Source of the DNA: DSUN01 sp035527715
GTDB lineage: Bacteria; Planctomycetota; PUPC01; DSUN01
Assembly (NCBI GenBank): GCA_035527715.1
Contig: DATKZY010000258.1
Span: 13,982 to 77,981 of the forward strand
Length of the DNA: 64,000 bases
Direction of reading: 5' to 3'
Position numbers and translations under genes: made by a program. Positions 59,916 through 64,000 of this stretch are shown here, in pieces. The notes beneath the pieces were generated by a model. That model was given only the letters and a program-made list of their open reading frames with translations, was not told where the DNA came from and ran no database searches. The stretch's first letter is position 1. The number at the start of each line of letters is the position of its first letter.

Positions 59916-62900
59916 TCCGCGGCCCGCTTCCCGTCCTGCTCCTCGCCTCCACGCTTGCGGCGGCCGGCCAAGGGGAGAAGATCCTCGACCTCAACTCCTA
60001 CTGGCGGAGCTACTACGTCCTCCGCCCAGCCAGGACCAGCCCAAGGCTTTGGAGGACGGTCGAGCTGCCCACCGAGGGCCGCAGCGGCGAGCGCTGGGCC
60101 GCCTGGGACAAGGCGGGGCGCGAGTGGGATACGTTGCGCCCCGAGCACCGCCACCTCTGGTTCCAGTTCTGCGGCCACATGGAGACCTCGCCCCTCGTCA
60201 TCATGCTCAACGGCCCGCCAGCCCCCGATGGCTGGCAGGGGGCGGACTTCAACGACTCGCTTTGGCCCCGCACGCGTTACCCGCTCCTGATGAAGGCCGT
60301 GGGGGTGGACCAGGCGGAGAACTGGAACGCCTATCAGCACGGCCTCGCCCAAGGCTGCTTCCGCGGGCAATTCGTCGTGCCCGAGCCCTCGAAGGCGGGT
60401 GCCCTGACGCTCCGCGTGGCCTACCGTGGCGGCGTGTGCGTGTGGCTCAACGGCAAGGAGATCGGGCGGGGGCACCTGCCCGCCGGCCCCATCACGGCCG
60501 ACACCGTGGCCGAGGAGTATCCCGAGGATGCCTACACCCTGCCGCCCGGAGCCGGCTACACGAAGGGCAAGCGCTGCGTGGAGGACATCGGCGGCGACTA
60601 CCGCCCCGAAACCCACGGCGGCGCCGACGGCTACTGGCGAATCCCACTCTCCCGCGAGGATTGGGACGCGGTGATCCGCCGACGCGACCGCGTCCTTGGG
60701 CCACTCGCCATTCCGCCCGCGTCGCTGCGGAAGGGCGTGAACGTCCTCGCCATCCAGGTCGTCCGCGCCGACCTCAATCCCCTCATCTTCATGGGCACGG
60801 GGCGCCTTGGGGCGAACACCCACTACGGCTGGTCGGCCCTCGGAGGGGGGGCGAGCTGGTCGCACAGCTCCCTGGTGGACCTCGAGCTTCGGGCGAGCCC
60901 GGCGGGAGGCGTCCAGGCCGAGCAGCGGCCGAGAGGCATCCAGGTGTGGGCGGACGACCCGAACCGCCGCCTGTTCAATGCCGAGTTCGGCGATGCCGGG
61001 CACTCACCTCGCGTGCTTCGCCTGGTCGGCGCACGCCGGGGCACCTACTCCGCGCAACTGGCCGTCGGCACCGACCGCGAGCTCGGCGGCCTCGCCGCCG
61101 AGGCGGGCGACCTGGCCGGCCCCGGCGGCGCGACCATCCCCGCCAGCGCGGTGCGCATCACGTATGGAGTCGGGCGGAGCGTGAGGGACCTGGCCACGCT
61201 CGGCTCCGAGCGCAACCCCCGCGAGGCCCGCGAGCACCCGCTGCGCTGCCCCGACACCTGGATGGCCCTCTGGCGCTTCGGCCGCCCATCGCCCGATGAG
61301 CCCCTGCCGTACCGGCGGTTCATCCCATACCGGGGCCTGGACGGCAAGACCATCTCGGAGAAGGTGCACGAGGCGAACCGGAAGGCCATGGAAGCCGCCA
61401 TGGCACGCACCCGCTTCTTCGACGAGTTGAGCCCCACGCCGCCTGCCGTCGTGCCTGCCAACTCGTGCCAGTCCGTGTTCGTCAGCGTCAGGATTCCGCC
61501 GAAGGCCGCCCCCGGCCTCTACGCGGGCAAGCTCAGGATACGGGCTGAAGCCCGCACTACAAACGCTCTCGCCGAAGAGGATGTGCCGCTTCGAGTGCAG
61601 GTGGTGGATTGGACCCTTCCCGACCCTGCCGCGGGACAGGACTTCACGACGATGATCGCGATGGAGCAGTCGCCCTGGGGCGTGGCGAAGGCCCACAAGG
61701 TCGAGCCGTGGAGCGACGAGCACTTCCGCCGCATCGAGCACTCGCTCCAGCGAATGGCCGAGCTGGGCAACGACTGGCTGATGATCCCCGTCCTCCTCAA
61801 CAGCGAGTTCGGCAACCGCGAGGACTCGTTCGTCCTCTGGGTCAAGGGCAGGGACGGCAGGCTGAGTTGCGACTTCTCGCGGCTCGACCGCTACTTGGAC
61901 ATCGCCCTCCGCCGCGGCCCGAAGCCCCGCATCGTGTGTTTCTGCGTGGCGCACCCGCCCGAGAACAACCTGTGGGTCGTGCCCAAGGTCCTGCTGCGCG
62001 ACGAGGCGACGGGCAAGACCGAGCCGTTCACCGTGCCGCTGGGCGAGGCCAATCCCTTCCGCACGAAAGAGGTCGCCTTCACCGACGCCCAGAAGGCCGA
62101 GGCGAGGGAGTTCTGGCGCCCGTTCGTCGAGGGCGTGATGAAGCGGATGAAGGCCCGTGGCCTCGAGCAGTCGGTCTTCTGGGGCTATGTGTGGGACTAC
62201 ACGCTGATGGTGGACCGCTACAAGGACATCTTCGCCGAGCTGGCGCCCGGCGTGAAGTGGGCTCGCGGCAGCCACGGCCACGGCGGCGTGATGGGCAAGC
62301 AGGGCCTCAAGGAGCCCTTCGGCTGCGTTGGCACCATCGTCACGCTGCCGCAGCCGGTCAGGGAGATCCGCGACAACTCTCGCGTCAACCGGCAACCCAC
62401 CCGCTATGTCCTCGAGTCGCACAAGGGCTGGAAGACCGAGGCACTGAGCTTCTCGCTCCCGCGCGTGCAGAACGCCGTGCTGTGCCTCGAGGGCTCCTCG
62501 GTGCCTTTCCTGTGGCGGCTGTATCCCGAGCTGGCGATTGTGGCCGGCGCGCGCGGCATCTGCCGCATCGGGCTCGACTACTGGGAGGGCACGTGCCACG
62601 ACGGCTGGCTCGGCGGCTGCCAGGTGGGCCTTGGCGTCGTTACCTGCATCTGGCCCGGCCAGGCCGAGACCCACACGAGCGCCCGCTTCGAGATGCTCCG
62701 CGAGGGCATGCAGGAGGCCGAGGCACGGATCCTCCTCGAACAGGCCATCGAAGGCCCGCTGGCCGGCACGCCCGCCGCCGAGCGCCTCCAGAAGCTCCTC
62801 GACGACCGCATCCTGGCCACGCTCCACATTCCCCGCAGCTTCTACGTTCTCCGCATGGCCGAGCAATTCCCCGGCTGGCAGGAGCGGAGCTGGGACCTCT

Positions 62901-62974
62901 ACGCGGCCGCCGCCGAGGCCGCGGGGGGCGAGCCGGCCGCCGAGGGGGAGCGAAGCCGCTTCTTCGGCCCATGA
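59912..62974 (+). CDS. Exported glycoside hydrolase-like protein (DUF4091-type C-terminus)
   Basis: A 1020-residue protein with a signal peptide (GPLPVLLLASTLAAAGQG). An N-terminal beta-sandwich resembles the sugar-binding part of glycosidases (FRGQFVVPEPSKAGALTLRV, AYRGGVCVWLNGKEIGRGHL). A long TIM-barrel-like segment follows (SLQRMAELGNDWLMIPVLLN, QSVFWGYVWDYTLMVDRYKD), and the DUF4091-like end has EGSSVPFLWRLYPELAIVAG and ARGICRIGLDYWEGT. It probably hydrolyses or binds a glycan outside the cytoplasm, feeding the enzymes encoded upstream. Catalytic residues cannot be assigned with confidence. Confidence 0.78.
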   Translation: MIRGPLPVLLLASTLAAAGQGEKILDLNSYWRSYYVLRPARTSPRLWRTVELPTEGRSGERWAAWDKAGREWDTLRPEHRHLWFQFCGHMETSPLVIMLNGPPAPDGWQGADFNDSLWPRTRYPLLMKAVGVDQAENWNAYQHGLAQGCFRGQFVVPEPSKAGALTLRVAYRGGVCVWLNGKEIGRGHLPAGPITADTVAEEYPEDAYTLPPGAGYTKGKRCVEDIGGDYRPETHGGADGYWRIPLSREDWDAVIRRRDRVLGPLAIPPASLRKGVNVLAIQVVRADLNPLIFMGTGRLGANTHYGWSALGGGASWSHSSLVDLELRASPAGGVQAEQRPRGIQVWADDPNRRLFNAEFGDAGHSPRVLRLVGARRGTYSAQLAVGTDRELGGLAAEAGDLAGPGGATIPASAVRITYGVGRSVRDLATLGSERNPREAREHPLRCPDTWMALWRFGRPSPDEPLPYRRFIPYRGLDGKTISEKVHEANRKAMEAAMARTRFFDELSPTPPAVVPANSCQSVFVSVRIPPKAAPGLYAGKLRIRAEARTTNALAEEDVPLRVQVVDWTLPDPAAGQDFTTMIAMEQSPWGVAKAHKVEPWSDEHFRRIEHSLQRMAELGNDWLMIPVLLNSEFGNREDSFVLWVKGRDGRLSCDFSRLDRYLDIALRRGPKPRIVCFCVAHPPENNLWVVPKVLLRDEATGKTEPFTVPLGEANPFRTKEVAFTDAQKAEAREFWRPFVEGVMKRMKARGLEQSVFWGYVWDYTLMVDRYKDIFAELAPGVKWARGSHGHGGVMGKQGLKEPFGCVGTIVTLPQPVREIRDNSRVNRQPTRYVLESHKGWKTEALSFSLPRVQNAVLCLEGSSVPFLWRLYPELAIVAGARGICRIGLDYWEGTCHDGWLGGCQVGLGVVTCIWPGQAETHTSARFEMLREGMQEAEARILLEQAIEGPLAGTPAAERLQKLLDDRILATLHIPRSFYVLRMAEQFPGWQERSWDLYAAAAEAAGGEPAAEGERSRFFGP

Positions 62975-62988
62975 GGAACCATCTCGGA

Positions 62989-63114
62989 TTCTCAGAATGC
63001 CACGCCCCTCGCGCCGGCGTGGCTGGCATTGTGAGCAAATCGGCTATCCGGCCTCGTCCAGGCGGTCGTTCTCAGAGTGCCAACCCCTGAGAGAGGCAGT
63101 TGGCATTCTGAGAA
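62989..63114. repeat. Two hairpins built on TTCTCAGAATGCCA
   Basis: Hairpin A: CTCAGAATGCCACGCC (62991-63006) against GGCGTGGCTGGCATTGTGAG (63016-63035), with a four-base bulge. Hairpin B: TTCTCAGAGTGCCAAC (63069-63084) against GTTGGCATTCTGAGAA (63099-63114), 16 bp with one G-T pair, loop of 14 bases. The outer word is shared, the inner stem differs. They lie between the glycosidase stop and the last gene; 62975-63243 shows no other feature. Confidence 0.85.
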
Positions 63115-63243
63115 AACGGCGCAGCACGTTGCCGTTCGTCAACATGCCGCAGGGACAGGGCGGAACTCCCGGGGGGCGGCGCACGTCTAACAGGGCGGAG
63201 GATGCCACATGCACCCACGCCACCCGGCTCTTTGGAGGCGAAC

Positions 63244-64000
63244 GATGAAGGCGAGAATCACCGTTGCGTGTGCGATCCTGGCAGTCGCCCTCGCGGCCCT
63301 GGCCACGGCCATCCTCGTTCAGGCGGCGGAGCCCGACCCCGCGGCCCTGCTCAAGCAGGCCGACGAGCAGTTCGAGAAGAAGAACTACAAGGACGCCGGC
63401 GAGGTCTACGAGGGGCTGCTCAAGGCGGCGCCGAAGCACGAGCAGTGGCGCCACGCCAGCGAACGCATCATCTTGTGCAAGCTGCGCTTACAGCTTTTTG
63501 ACGACGCCCTCGACGCCGCCGAGACCCACGTGAAGCGCTGCGCCGCCACCCCCCACGAGGCCCGCGCCGAACGCCTCGCCGGCAACCTCTACATGCTCAT
63601 CCCCCACTGGGGCACGCGGGCCGGCGGCAAGTTCCACCGCGGCCAGTGGAAGCAGGGCATCCGGGTGCGCTCCTTCCAGCACGACAAGCGCCTCGCCGTC
63701 GCCCACATGGAGCGCGCCCGCGACCTGTACGCCAAGTACGACGCCGACCCCCAGGCCCTCGCCCCCCTCCCCGAGAAGGAGCGCGGGGCCTGGCACAACG
63801 AGCGGATCGAGTGCCTCTTCGACCTCGCCAGCCTCTGCTCCCGGTTCGGAATCTACGAAAACCAGTACTTCTTCTGGTACTCGTTCTGGGGCGAGCGCGA
63901 CGACTTCCTCGCCGAGACGGCGGGGGAGAAGGATTTCGAGGAGTACTCCAGCTTCTGGCAGCGCGAGCGCAAGCGGCCCATCGGCCTCCGCATCGGCCCC
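63244..64000 (+). CDS. Exported TPR-containing protein, cut by the window edge
   Basis: The first 252 residues of an open frame. A signal peptide (TVACAILAVALAALATAILV) is followed by a TPR-like pair (LLKQADEQFEKKNYKDAGEV, YEGLLKAAPKHEQWRHASER). A Trp/Tyr-rich part follows (NLYMLIPHWGTRAGGKFHRG, NQYFFWYSFWGERDDFLAET). Start ATG 63244 has GGAGGCG upstream. This beginning resembles large secreted planctomycete proteins in which TPRs precede alpha-2-macroglobulin-like domains, but the diagnostic part would be to the right, so I leave the function open. Confidence 0.75.

Overview
The window is a GC-rich bacterial chromosome segment (roughly two thirds G+C by eye) with dense, mostly operonic genes. 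The gene content points to the PVC group, most likely a planctomycete. Evidence for this is KDO and lipid A type envelope genes (kdsB, a LAB_N protein, GT2/GT39 glycosyltransferases), large VWA/MoxR/DUF58 and ABC-2 clusters, a TPR protein carrying a gluzincin protease, and exported DUF4091-like glycosidases. This placement is an inference from gene families; there is no rRNA in the window.

Region 1 (1-13952, nearly all minus strand) holds the tail of a ribokinase-type gene, a CCA-adding enzyme, a membrane coiled-coil protein, a 1.2 kb non-coding hairpin region, and then a long housekeeping series. In transcription order the series is pheA, tpiA, secG, yicC, gmk, rpoZ, coaC, coaB, nucleoside hydrolase, a MEMO-AMMECR1 lipoprotein, a glycosyltransferase and kdsB. 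Region 2 (14176-20160) holds an HTH protein, a sulfur/selenium-handling trio (cysteine desulfurase, YedF, DUF3343), a VapBC-type toxin-antitoxin pair, a STAS-receiver-HATPase fusion, and an unknown conserved-looking protein. Region 3 (20197-26675) holds a GT2/GT39/LAB_N envelope operon, divergent from a GH2 beta-galactosidase.

Region 4 (26805-54646) holds a TPR-metallopeptidase and a coiled-coil membrane protein interrupted by two in-frame UGA codons. It continues with an iron-type ABC importer, an NHL lipoprotein, a MoxR/DUF58/VWA chaperone-like cluster and a double ABC-2 exporter. Region 5 (54654-62974) is a tightly coupled catabolic operon: class III aminotransferase, FGGY kinase, amidohydrolase, fucose/arabinose isomerase-like protein and an exported DUF4091-like protein. 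A TPR protein runs off the right edge.

The most unusual signal is not a gene. Many gene borders carry short elements built from a 7-10 base word repeated in tandem, a spacer, and the complementary word in tandem. Words differ from site to site, but the architecture stays the same. Most lie directly upstream of a start codon, and several lie inside genes, where one supplies a signal peptide core. A second class consists of hairpins with a conserved loop but unrelated, perfectly paired stems (3295-3943). Ten promoters with TTGA-type -35 and TA-type -10 boxes and mostly 17-base spacers could be read directly, and they decide several starts.
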